Positions 45,257 to 53,478 of a stretch of 64,000 nt of DNA are shown piece by piece (position 1 is the stretch's first letter; each line of letters opens with the position of its first letter). The DNA lies in contig JAJCXM010000003.1 of the NCBI GenBank assembly GCA_029263455.1, forward strand, positions 186,001 through 250,000, given 5' to 3'. The notes beneath the pieces are model-generated. The model worked only from the letters and a program-made list of their open reading frames with translations. It made no database searches and was not told where the DNA came from. The stretch is from Holophagae bacterium. GTDB lineage: Bacteria > Acidobacteriota > Holophagae > Acanthopleuribacterales > Acanthopleuribacteraceae. Made by a program: the position numbers and the translations under genes.

Positions 45257-46214
45257 TTCTCTGCCTCGTTTTTTCCATCGTTATGGGATGTTTTTCTGCC
45301 ATCGCTAAACGACTCTTATCTAGATAATCATAGGACTCCGTACGCAGGTGCCTAATCATTTGGTGGCCCACACGCCTTTGTCGTTCTTGCCTTAGGCTGT
45401 CGAGATGGATCGGGGCAATGACGACACGCTCGCCACCTCCGTGCTCGGCTTGAGCTACGATTCGACCATCATAGTCAACTATCATACTGCCGCCGGGCCA
45501 TGAGAACGGCGGAAAGTGAGCGCGGCTAGCGCCTTGGTTTGCTGCAACGACGTAAACCATGTTCTCCAGTGCGCGCGTGCGGTTTATGAGTGTCCACCAC
45601 TCCATAGGTTGTGCGGTTCCCCAAGGATCCATATAGGCTGAAACGCGGTTAATCACGTCTGCGCCCTGAACAGCGATTTGGCGTATGGCCTCAGGAAAAA
45701 GCCAGTCGTAACAAATTGCCACGCCCAGTCGACCAATTTCCGTTTCAACCACAGGAAATAGGTCGCGATCATAACCGGGCAAATCATGAGGAGATGCGTG
45801 TATTTCCCATGGAATCCACGGGTTCACTTTGCGGTAGACCGACAAGATTCCCTGTGGACCGATCAGGGCGGTGCTATTGAAAATCACGTCTGGGTATTGT
45901 TGATCCAGCTCCAAAAACGTTCCTGTTTGGATGAAACAGCCGTATTCTTTTGCCAATGACGCTAAAAGGTCGGTGTGCTTGTTAGGGATCTCTTCACCCA
46001 GGATCTCCTGTAATTTGGGAATAGAATCGTAAATAGGTGCAGCATGGGCAAACTCAGGTAAAACCAACAAGCGAACGTCACCAATCGGTTCATAAGCCGT
46101 GATCGTTTCCTCGATCAGCTGACCCATACGACGCGTATGCGTCATCATTTGAACCCGCGAAGTTGGACAGGGGAAATCTGTTTGAATGGCCGCAGCGTAA
46201 TAGCTATTTGTCAT
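45240..46214 (-). CDS. nitrilase-family carbon-nitrogen hydrolase
   Basis: The start is taken at ATG 46214 (324 aa), which gives the usual family N-terminus NSYYAAAIQTDF. An ATG at codon 13 of a longer frame (46292) is possible. The Glu-Lys-Cys catalytic triad is complete: LPEF (E54), VYRKVNPW (K129) and AICYDWLFPE (C168). The family hydrolyses amides or nitriles. The residues next to the lysine and the WTLINRTRALEN segment favour an amidase of the aliphatic-amidase/N-carbamoyl type, but I cannot name the substrate. It overlaps the start of the TPR/FG-GAP gene by 17 bp. No sign of export. Confidence 0.87.
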   Translation of the reverse strand: MTNSYYAAAIQTDFPCPTSRVQMMTHTRRMGQLIEETITAYEPIGDVRLLVLPEFAHAAPIYDSIPKLQEILGEEIPNKHTDLLASLAKEYGCFIQTGTFLELDQQYPDVIFNSTALIGPQGILSVYRKVNPWIPWEIHASPHDLPGYDRDLFPVVETEIGRLGVAICYDWLFPEAIRQIAVQGADVINRVSAYMDPWGTAQPMEWWTLINRTRALENMVYVVAANQGASRAHFPPFSWPGGSMIVDYDGRIVAQAEHGGGERVVIAPIHLDSLRQERQRRVGHQMIRHLRTESYDYLDKSRLAMAEKHPITMEKTRQRIEKSQ

Positions 46215-46379
46215 GGGCGCATCATACCTGAAAGCAGCATATTCGTGCAGTCGCATCTCACAGTTCTGCCGGCTCAGTTTGCTTTTTTGCATGGCAGTAC
46301 TTATGGTATATACGGCAATTAATACTCTACCGTTCTAGCCATACATCAACGGACTTATAGCATCTCGACTGGAGCCTTT

Positions 46380-46811
46380 ATGCACGACTATGCCTGTGAA
46401 TTCACCATTCAAGCCGATGTCGAAAGCGTCTACCAGGCGATATCTGAACCAGACGGGTTAGCCGTGTGGTGGCCCAAAACAGCCAGCGGCTATGCCAAGG
46501 CCGGCCAGATGTATGACTTTCATTTTGGGCCAGGTTACGATTGGAAAGCTGAAGTCGTTGAGTGTAAATCCAATGAGTTAATCGAGTGGATCTTCAAAAA
46601 AAGCGACCCAGATTGGTTAGGTAGCAAGGTGCGCATTCAAATCGAGCCACAGGAGCAAATCAGTCGAGTACAGTTTCGTCACAGTGGCTGGGCCCAAGCG
46701 AACCAGCACTACCACATCTCCTGTTATTGCTGGCCCATGTATTTACGTCACTTGAAACGCTGGGTTGAGCATGGCGAACGTGTTGACTATGAATTGAGAC
46801 TAGAGGTTTAG
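46380..46811 (+). CDS. SRPBCC/AHSA1-type domain protein
   Basis: This 143-residue protein has the START-like plan of the activator-of-Hsp90-homologue group: FTIQADVESVYQAISEPDGL, then WWPKTA, GYDWKAEVVECKSNELIEW, and a final amphipathic helix WPMYLRHLKRWVEHGERV. These proteins form a hydrophobic cavity and may bind ligands or chaperones; a specific role is not known. ATG follows GGAG at about 6 nt. It is followed by 219 bp without a gene and preceded by the divergent amidase. No signal peptide. Confidence 0.85.
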   Translation: MHDYACEFTIQADVESVYQAISEPDGLAVWWPKTASGYAKAGQMYDFHFGPGYDWKAEVVECKSNELIEWIFKKSDPDWLGSKVRIQIEPQEQISRVQFRHSGWAQANQHYHISCYCWPMYLRHLKRWVEHGERVDYELRLEV

Positions 46812-47030
46812 TGATTTCGAGGTGATACATCGATCACCATCTAACCGAACTTAACAAGCAAAGCTTCGCCAATGACATTCCATGAATGCTATGTGAAAAG
46901 CGAAACAATAATGTAGCCGTTCGGTCGTAACGAAACGTGCAGCCTGATCTTGCAAATGCGACACCTTCCCCTTTTTCAACCCAATTAACGCCGTGTTATC
47001 ATCATTTAGTCCCACCGGAGATTTACCTTC

Positions 47031-47273
47031 ATGCCTAGGTCGACACCAATCGAGGTCGCAAGCTTCTCTCGCTCAGATGAAGCACATATTGTCAAAACGC
47101 GCTTAGAACACGAAGGCATTGCTTGTTTACTATTAGACGAGCACGTCAACCGTATTTATGGACAAGTGGTATCCATGCGTTTATTTGTCGAATCATCTGA
47201 CGCGGAAAGGGCTCGTAAATTGGTGATGCGCTTTCGTAATTTTCAAGTTGTTGACGAGGACGAGTCTGCATAG
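47031..47273 (+). CDS. DUF2007-type small protein
   Basis: This 80-residue protein matches the short DUF2007 'putative signal transducing protein' pattern: VASFSRSDEAHIVKTRLEHE, GIACLLLDEHVNRIYG, MRLFVESSDAERARKLV. The family has a ferredoxin-like fold related to GlnB-like domains, with no settled function. GGAG lies about 10 nt before the ATG. The 3' end overlaps the convergent truC by 31 bp. Between 46812 and 47030 I see no gene. Confidence 0.85.
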   Translation: MPRSTPIEVASFSRSDEAHIVKTRLEHEGIACLLLDEHVNRIYGQVVSMRLFVESSDAERARKLVMRFRNFQVVDEDESA

Positions 47274-47956
47274 GTCTGCATTTGCGCCAGAACATCGAGA
47301 AAACACTTGTCTGGCTGCTGGGTAAATGTCCGTAGTCTTTGGTCACGTGGATCATTGAACTCAAGCCCAACTGCCGCTAACAGTAACCTCGAGCACGCAA
47401 ATTTCTCGCGGAACATTCGGTTATGCTTGCCATCCCCATAGACAGTGTCACCGATGATTGGATGCCTAATATGCACGAAATGCTGACGGATTTGGTGCCT
47501 GCGACCTGTCTTCGGATTAACTTCAGCGAGCGTATATCGCGACGTCGCATGAGGTTCCATGGCAAATGGTAGTTCGAATTGACGTAACATGCGGTATTGC
47601 GTCAAAGCTGGACGAGCGCTGGTTGCACGACCATCCTCAATTGCCTTGTCAATCTGGCCTTCCTGCACATAGCCGCGTACAACGGCCCAATAGGTTTTGT
47701 GAATGGCACCCGCTTCGAAGAGTCGTTGCATGCTCGTCGCAAACGGCTGGTTCACTGCCAACATCAGTAACCCAGAAGTAGGTCTATCTAATCGGTGAAT
47801 GGGATATACACGTTTACCTAGCTGGTCACGAAGTTTTTGTAGGAGAAAGACTCGATCGGAACTGATCGAAGTTCTGTGAACCAACAAACCCGCCGCTTTA
47901 TTAACGACAACAAGGTCATCGTCTTGGTAAACAATTTCAATCAGCTGTCGCCCCAA
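47243..47956 (-). CDS. truC: tRNA pseudouridine-65 synthase, TruC-like (RluA family)
   Basis: This 237-residue protein has the RluA-family catalytic loop HRLDRPTSG with Asp57, an N-terminal YQDDDLVVVNKAAGLLVHRT and the C-terminal RRHQIRQHFVHIRHPIIGD. The wording of these motifs is closest to TruC, which makes pseudouridine 65 in tRNA. A member of the RluC/RluD rRNA group is less likely because no S4 domain is present. The start codon appears to be TTG at 47956 without SD, inside the end of the lysoplasmalogenase gene (20-bp overlap), implying translational coupling. The 3' end overlaps the convergent DUF2007 gene. Confidence 0.85.
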   Translation of the reverse strand: MGRQLIEIVYQDDDLVVVNKAAGLLVHRTSISSDRVFLLQKLRDQLGKRVYPIHRLDRPTSGLLMLAVNQPFATSMQRLFEAGAIHKTYWAVVRGYVQEGQIDKAIEDGRATSARPALTQYRMLRQFELPFAMEPHATSRYTLAEVNPKTGRRHQIRQHFVHIRHPIIGDTVYGDGKHNRMFREKFACSRLLLAAVGLEFNDPRDQRLRTFTQQPDKCFLDVLAQMQTYADSSSSTT

Positions 47957-48584
47957 TCATGGACGAAGCGATCAAAGCCTGTGCCAGCCAATAGGTGGTG
48001 ATGACTGCGTAGGGGGAGGCCCAACCCACATCCAAGAACAGCTGGCATGACAACAACGTATCGCTTACACCAAACAATAATGCTCCTAAGAACGCGCGCA
48101 TCGTAGCCGCATCACGCGTTACTATCCACCGCATGGTTGCGCGCCACATCATCAAGCAAATAACCAAAATATAAGCCATAACCGGCAATTTCAGCTGGCC
48201 TGTATGTGGCAAAAGGATCCAAGCCATTAAGCCAGACCAAACAAGAAAAGGAAATAGACCAACAACCTGTTTACGGGTGACGCGCCAGCCAAATGCCTTC
48301 ATGTAACAAACATGAGCAATCAAAAAGGCACCCAATCCGTATAGAAAGAACGAATCACCAACGGCCAGGTAGACATCGCCAAATGCCGAAACGATGAGAC
48401 CGATGACGACCCAAGTTGTGTAGCGGCTGGATTTATAGCAAAAACAAAGCGCCAACAACAGCACCGGCATTGGTTTTATCGCTGCCCGTAACGACGCATA
48501 CGGGCCTGACAAACTTATTAAGTAGGCAAGCGCCGCAATCACAGCGATTGCGGCTAAGGCCATTCTGTATCTGAGTGGAATCAC
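47937..48584 (-). CDS. lysoplasmalogenase (YhhN/TMEM86 family)
   Basis: This 215-residue polytopic protein has about eight helices and the YhhN family signatures: AIKPMPVLLLALCF, SAFGDVYLAVGDSFFLYGLG (acidic residues of the active site), FLIAHVCYMKAF, and FLGALLFGVSDTLLSCQLFL. The family hydrolyses the vinyl-ether bond of lysoplasmalogens, giving an aldehyde and a glycerophospho-base, in the membrane. The GTG start shares its first base with the TAG of the TonB-receptor gene, so translation is coupled. Together with the AGMO-like gene upstream it points to ether-lipid turnover. Confidence 0.87.
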   Translation of the reverse strand: MIPLRYRMALAAIAVIAALAYLISLSGPYASLRAAIKPMPVLLLALCFCYKSSRYTTWVVIGLIVSAFGDVYLAVGDSFFLYGLGAFLIAHVCYMKAFGWRVTRKQVVGLFPFLVWSGLMAWILLPHTGQLKLPVMAYILVICLMMWRATMRWIVTRDAATMRAFLGALLFGVSDTLLSCQLFLDVGWASPYAVITTYWLAQALIASSMIGATAD

Positions 48585-50950
48585 TAGAATCGATATTTTA
48601 GTTCGACATTGATTTGTCTGCGCAGGACATCTCCAAACACGTGATGTTGTATTTCGTCATCGGTAAGATTGGATATCTTGAGCATGGTCTTCAATTGGTT
48701 CATCCACGTGTAACCCACGGATACATTGACTAAGGTAAAACTATCCGTCGGACCGTGATAGCGCGAGTCCAGGACATCCGTCCAAAAGGCTTCGTCGATA
48801 TAGTTCACGTTGAGATTGGCATTCAAGCGCTCATGCGCGTAGTTAAGGGTCAAATTGATTCTGTTTTCCGGAGGCAGTGACAGTTCTGCTTCCAAGAATT
48901 GTTCACCAGGGTCAGCGGCCAGAATCTCCGGTGTATCCTGAAATGAATAGTTGAAGTTGCCGTCAAACATTTCGTTGAAACGATAGTCGATAGAGAATTC
49001 GTAACCTTCATAACGCAGTGGACCCAAATTGAAATAACTGAATTCAGCTGGCAACGAGATGCCTCCAGAAGCTAAAGCATCAATAAAGGCAACCGGAAGT
49101 CCCGCCTCCGACCAGCCTGGTGGTGGGCGATTACTTGAATAAGCAGCAAAGGGCACAAAGTTGATATTGTCGTCGGTGTCATTGCGATACCAAGACAGAC
49201 TCACTAAACCATTGGGAATTGCACCGGTATAGCTGAGCTCATACGATTCCACCTTATCTTCCACAAGCTCGTCATTTCCATATGCATACGAAATAACAGG
49301 AAATATCTCACCAGGAAGATCAACCCCAAATGCATTTTCAATCGCAGTCAAATCGAGATCAACTGACACAATCGAAATGTTTAAGAAATTCTCAACCATA
49401 GACGGCGACCGGAACGCCTTGTTATACGAAGCTCGGAACGTATGTTGATCATTGGGTTGAACCATCATGGTCACGCGCGGTGAAATCACAGCGTCGTCGA
49501 TCACATCAAACTTATCGTAGCGTGCACCTAACACTAGCCGGAACCATTCATATGTCATTTCGTCTTGTAGATACACGCCATACTCGTCGCGTTCGTCTTC
49601 ATTGGGAGCAAGCGATAGTTCGAATTGGTTCTTTCTGTAGTTACCACCGTAACTGAAAAGGTGATGATCGCCGGCATATGCGGCGTGACCTAATTCAATA
49701 TCCATGGTTCTATTCTTGAACGTGAACTGAACTAACTCACCAGTCTCGGCGTCCCTCGCCAAAACGTTCTTCGCATCGCCATCAAGATAATTCATAAAAA
49801 CATTGGCCTTGAATGCGCCCTTCGAGTAATTGACTTTTGAATAACCTAAATAACTGCCATTTTGGATGTCAAAAGGACCTATGCCAGTATGGATCATGCC
49901 TTCGGTTCCAGCAGCCCCTGCTCCATAGATCAACTTAGCGCCGTCGCCTAAGTTATGGTCCAATCTGAAATCGATTTTTGGCTGCGCAGTGCCTTGGTTC
50001 TCAAAAGTTGGATACTCAAATCCGCCCGTGCCTCGATTGGCATCAAATGGCACAAACCCTGTTGGTCTGGCATAAGCGTCTTGTTCAAAATAGCCCGCCG
50101 ACAACTTGTAAGACATTGAGTCATTAAGCAATCCGGCATGGGTCGCACTAAAGCCGAAGCCGTTGCCATTGCTTAAGTTATTGCCCTCTAAGTCACGATT
50201 AAATATTCCACCAGAAACTTGCACACTGGTTCCTAAGATTTCATGGGGAGATTTGGTAATGATATTGACAACCCCAGTCGAAGCGTTAGCGCCCCAAACA
50301 GCTGACGCCGGACCCCGGATAACCTCGATCTGTTTGATCTCAGAAAGGTCGCTGGGCACCAGATCCCAAAGCACGATGCCGTAGAAATCTTGATAAATTG
50401 AACGGCCATCTAAGAGCGTTAATTGCGAGTTAGCCAAGGAGCTCGCGGTCTGCCGGCTAACGACGTTGATATCACGAGCTGAAAACTGAATAACGTTCAC
50501 GCCAGGAACCGAGCGCAACAAATCGCCGTAGTCATCGGCTGCTGAGTTTTCGATAGCTTGGGCGGTGATGACGCTAATCGTGGCCGGTGAATCGATCAGC
50601 TTAGTTTCGATTTTGGAGGCCGAGACGACCGTTATCTGCTCAAACTGTTCAGGGAACAAAACCATCTGTAATTGAGTCGCCCCAGACCCAATGATGACCC
50701 CCTTTTCGATCACGTTCTTGAAGCCGAGAAACTCGACATGCACGTCATAGGTACCCTCGGTAAGATCAAAGTTAAATTCACCATCTTTCCCACTAATCTT
50801 GTAAAGACCCGCCGGCACAACATGTACGCTGGCACCGGGAACGGGTTGCTTTGCGCTATCGACAACTTTACCGACCAGCTGACCTGCCCAGCTGGGTGAA
50901 CCCAGACAACAAATAAGAATAAACAGATTGCGCAATGAATAACGATTCAT
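48584..50950 (-). CDS. TonB-dependent receptor with carboxypeptidase-regulatory-like domain
   Basis: This 788-residue protein has a signal peptide (MNRYSLRNLFILICCLGSPSWA) and a CarboxypepD_reg-like domain at about 24-95 (GKVVDSAKQPVPGASVHVVP). The TonB-dependent plug spans about 105-235, with the TonB-box-proximal QITVVSASKIETKLIDSPAT and VIRGPASAVWGANASTGVVN. The 22-stranded barrel ends in ELKYRF. It is more like classical siderophore/vitamin receptors than the large receptor at 4205. The substrate is not readable. ATG follows GAGGAC. It sits between the lipid kinase and the lysoplasmalogenase genes on the same strand, with 154 bp upstream, so it may have its own promoter. It shares one base with the next gene's start. 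Confidence 0.93.
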   Translation of the reverse strand: MNRYSLRNLFILICCLGSPSWAGQLVGKVVDSAKQPVPGASVHVVPAGLYKISGKDGEFNFDLTEGTYDVHVEFLGFKNVIEKGVIIGSGATQLQMVLFPEQFEQITVVSASKIETKLIDSPATISVITAQAIENSAADDYGDLLRSVPGVNVIQFSARDINVVSRQTASSLANSQLTLLDGRSIYQDFYGIVLWDLVPSDLSEIKQIEVIRGPASAVWGANASTGVVNIITKSPHEILGTSVQVSGGIFNRDLEGNNLSNGNGFGFSATHAGLLNDSMSYKLSAGYFEQDAYARPTGFVPFDANRGTGGFEYPTFENQGTAQPKIDFRLDHNLGDGAKLIYGAGAAGTEGMIHTGIGPFDIQNGSYLGYSKVNYSKGAFKANVFMNYLDGDAKNVLARDAETGELVQFTFKNRTMDIELGHAAYAGDHHLFSYGGNYRKNQFELSLAPNEDERDEYGVYLQDEMTYEWFRLVLGARYDKFDVIDDAVISPRVTMMVQPNDQHTFRASYNKAFRSPSMVENFLNISIVSVDLDLTAIENAFGVDLPGEIFPVISYAYGNDELVEDKVESYELSYTGAIPNGLVSLSWYRNDTDDNINFVPFAAYSSNRPPPGWSEAGLPVAFIDALASGGISLPAEFSYFNLGPLRYEGYEFSIDYRFNEMFDGNFNYSFQDTPEILAADPGEQFLEAELSLPPENRINLTLNYAHERLNANLNVNYIDEAFWTDVLDSRYHGPTDSFTLVNVSVGYTWMNQLKTMLKISNLTDDEIQHHVFGDVLRRQINVELKYRF

Positions 50951-51104
50951 AATTTGTCCTCACAAAAGAATAGCAATATATGGCGGCCCTTCAGAGAGCG
51001 TCTTTAGCCCACCATAGCTGCCTCAAAAAATAGATTGTCCGGATGATTGTACGTAACTTAACTCAAAACTTAACCTAGCCCTCAATGGCTGTCAACAACC
51101 GCGC

Positions 51105-52007
51105 TCAAAGCCACATTGGTAAGACAGCGGGAATCAAATCGATGTTTGTGATGAGGTCTAGCTCAATCTCGCCGTCACATTCGAAGGCATCTGCCCTATT
51201 GCGCTCGATGCTAATCGATGTGGCCTTGCCAACACGCACTTCCGAGTAGTTCAAATGCCAACCTTGTCGATAGCCAATAGACTTCATAGCCAGGGCAAGT
51301 TTAGGTAGTCGCTTCACCACAATCACATCCAATTCGCCGTCTTTAACCGACGAACGCGGGGAAATATTGACCGCACCCCCAAAATAGCGACCATTGGCAA
51401 TTGCGACAAACATGACATCGCCTTCGAAGAATTCTGCACCGTCCAAAGTCACCTTCATCCGACTTGGCTGGAATTTGGGTATTTCAATAAAGGCGGCAGC
51501 AAGATAACTAGCAGCACCCAAGACAGACTTAAACATGCCGTGCCGTGCCACAAAGCGAGCCACGTCGGCCGTCAGCCCGACACTCGCCACATTAACAACC
51601 CAGCGGCTTAATCCGCTGGTATTTGTCATACGGGCTAAATCGAGCTTCTCGAGCCGGGGGTTTTCAAGGATCTGAGACAGAGGACGCAGTCCAAATTGGA
51701 CACGAATGGTGCGGGCAAAATCTGAACCTGTCCCAAAAGGAAGCAATGAGATCTTTGGAATGTCACCGTCCTGAAACGTTAATCCGTTGATGACTTGATG
51801 GATCGTGCCGTCGCCACCAACGACAACTAGATGATCTACACCCTCATTTTGGCATTGAGCCGCTAGCTTAGATGCCGAATCGACATCTGCGCCGGTTTCC
51901 CGCCACTCTATTCCTTGAGCGATCATCTGTGCTTTGAGCGCCTGAGCTTGTCTCGACCATCGTTGGGCGGCCCGTCCATTAACAATCGCGACGCGCTTCA
52001 TGTTCAC
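51105..52007 (-). CDS. diacylglycerol/lipid kinase family protein (DAGK_cat)
   Basis: This 300-residue cytosolic enzyme has the nucleotide-binding GGDGT at 64-68 (DHLVVVGGDGTIHQVINGL) and the LPFGTGSDFART segment, both marks of the DAGK catalytic domain shared by DgkB, YegS and BmrU. It would phosphorylate diacylglycerol or a related lipid, including ether-type glycerides. GTG start overlapping the TGA of the AGMO-like gene (GTGA). Which lipid is used is unknown; its neighbours suggest it may recycle alkyl- or alkenyl-glycerols. Confidence 0.88.
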   Translation of the reverse strand: MNMKRVAIVNGRAAQRWSRQAQALKAQMIAQGIEWRETGADVDSASKLAAQCQNEGVDHLVVVGGDGTIHQVINGLTFQDGDIPKISLLPFGTGSDFARTIRVQFGLRPLSQILENPRLEKLDLARMTNTSGLSRWVVNVASVGLTADVARFVARHGMFKSVLGAASYLAAAFIEIPKFQPSRMKVTLDGAEFFEGDVMFVAIANGRYFGGAVNISPRSSVKDGELDVIVVKRLPKLALAMKSIGYRQGWHLNYSEVRVGKATSISIERNRADAFECDGEIELDLITNIDLIPAVLPMWL

Positions 52008-53230
52008 GCAGTTTCAGGCATGGATCTGCGAGCGCCACGAACCAGAACTACGGTCCAAATCACCAAAAACAGTATCGCTAGAGACCCAAGCATTTGATGG
52101 ACCCTGAAATGCGTGCCGGTAAACGCCCAAATAACTGTCAGCGCATACAGATGACGCAACATTTCGCTTTGCAAACCCCAGGCGCGGTTTTCTAACAACG
52201 CACCCAAGTTCAAGAGAGCTAGTGAAATCCATATCGCTACAGCTAATTGGTAAATCTGAGACAGGTCACTGTACACAAAAAGAAATACGAATGTGACAAC
52301 AACCGCCAAAGTAAACTGTACGACCGCATAGGATTTGACCGTCGTTGGAATGGGGCAATCAAATTTCTCTTGATTGCCATCGACCGGTGGCGGGGCTTGG
52401 AACCCGCCCTGATCTCCAGGAAACCATCCTGGCTCTTTGAGGAAGACACGCAGCTTGTCTGAAAACCTTGGTGTTTGACGCGCACTCACCCACAAATCCC
52501 GCCAGTAATGGAGATTCGCCCAAAGTGGATTCCAGCTCTCAAGCGGTTTGGTAATCCCAAAATAGACTTTTTCCGTTTCCGCTTGAAAGGTGCCAAATAA
52601 GCGGTCCCAAACGATGAGCGTGCCGCCATGATTGCGATCAATGTAGAGCGGATTCCGGCCATGGTGCACACGGTGATGGGAAGGTGTATTAAACACCCAT
52701 TCTAGCGGCCCCAAACGGTCGATCGCCTGCGTGTGAATCCAAAATTGGTAAAGCGTGTTGGCTGCTGAAAGTGTCAAGAACATGGCTGGATGAAATCCAA
52801 GCAGCGCAAGTGGCCAATAAAAAAACGAACTGAATATTCCCTGAATGACGCTCTGTCTTAGAGCGACGGCCAAATTATAGTCTTCACTTTGATGATGAAC
52901 CACATGGGCCGCCCACAAGGCGTTGATTTCATGGCTTAAGCGATGAAACCAATAGTAGAAAAAATCAACCCCAATGAAGCACACCACCCAAACCCAGGCC
53001 TCGGCTAACGGCAACTCCAAAACTCGTATCGAGCTATAGATCCATATATAACCCGCAAAGATGGCCGTTTTTGCAAAGACAGTAAAGACCTGTTGCAACA
53101 TGCCACAACTCAGATCATTGAGCACATCTGACAAGCGATAATAAGATCTAGTACGCGTGAAAAACCACTCGATCGCTATGAGGGCAAAAAATACAGGAAT
53201 AGCTAAAGCGATAATTCTAACGTCGTCCAA
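52004..53230 (-). CDS. alkylglycerol monooxygenase-like membrane di-iron hydroxylase
   Basis: The start is taken at TTG 53230 (408 aa). AGGAGG lies 6 nt upstream and the product then begins with a membrane helix (RIIALAIPVFFALIAIEWFF). The ATG seven codons earlier has no SD. The eight-histidine di-iron motif of the fatty-acid hydroxylase superfamily is complete: HRLSH (96-100), HVVHH (109-113), HTQ (166) and HHRVHH (185-190). The surrounding NALWAAHVVHHQSEDYNLAV and LRQS are the signature of alkylglycerol monooxygenase, which cleaves O-alkyl ethers using tetrahydrobiopterin. Sterol desaturase-type hydroxylation is the alternative. It overlaps the lipid kinase gene by 4 bp. Confidence 0.85.
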   Translation of the reverse strand: MDDVRIIALAIPVFFALIAIEWFFTRTRSYYRLSDVLNDLSCGMLQQVFTVFAKTAIFAGYIWIYSSIRVLELPLAEAWVWVVCFIGVDFFYYWFHRLSHEINALWAAHVVHHQSEDYNLAVALRQSVIQGIFSSFFYWPLALLGFHPAMFLTLSAANTLYQFWIHTQAIDRLGPLEWVFNTPSHHRVHHGRNPLYIDRNHGGTLIVWDRLFGTFQAETEKVYFGITKPLESWNPLWANLHYWRDLWVSARQTPRFSDKLRVFLKEPGWFPGDQGGFQAPPPVDGNQEKFDCPIPTTVKSYAVVQFTLAVVVTFVFLFVYSDLSQIYQLAVAIWISLALLNLGALLENRAWGLQSEMLRHLYALTVIWAFTGTHFRVHQMLGSLAILFLVIWTVVLVRGARRSMPETA

Positions 53231-53478
53231 CGGGTCCCTCCTGATAAACATTCAAGCACAAAATGAAATCAAAGCTGAGCGTTTCATCAGAAAGACGTCA
53301 CATTCTTGAAGCTATCCGAATCGCAGCAATTCACGTTTTGCCAATTTTTGATGGATGTTTTTGGTTAAGTGCCGATAAGTTTATTAACCGAAGGTCCAGC
53401 GAGCACTAAATTGAAGTGCCTTGATTGACTGTTTAATGACGCATCTCAGCAGAATGGTCGGTGTTTGAGGAGAGCGAA

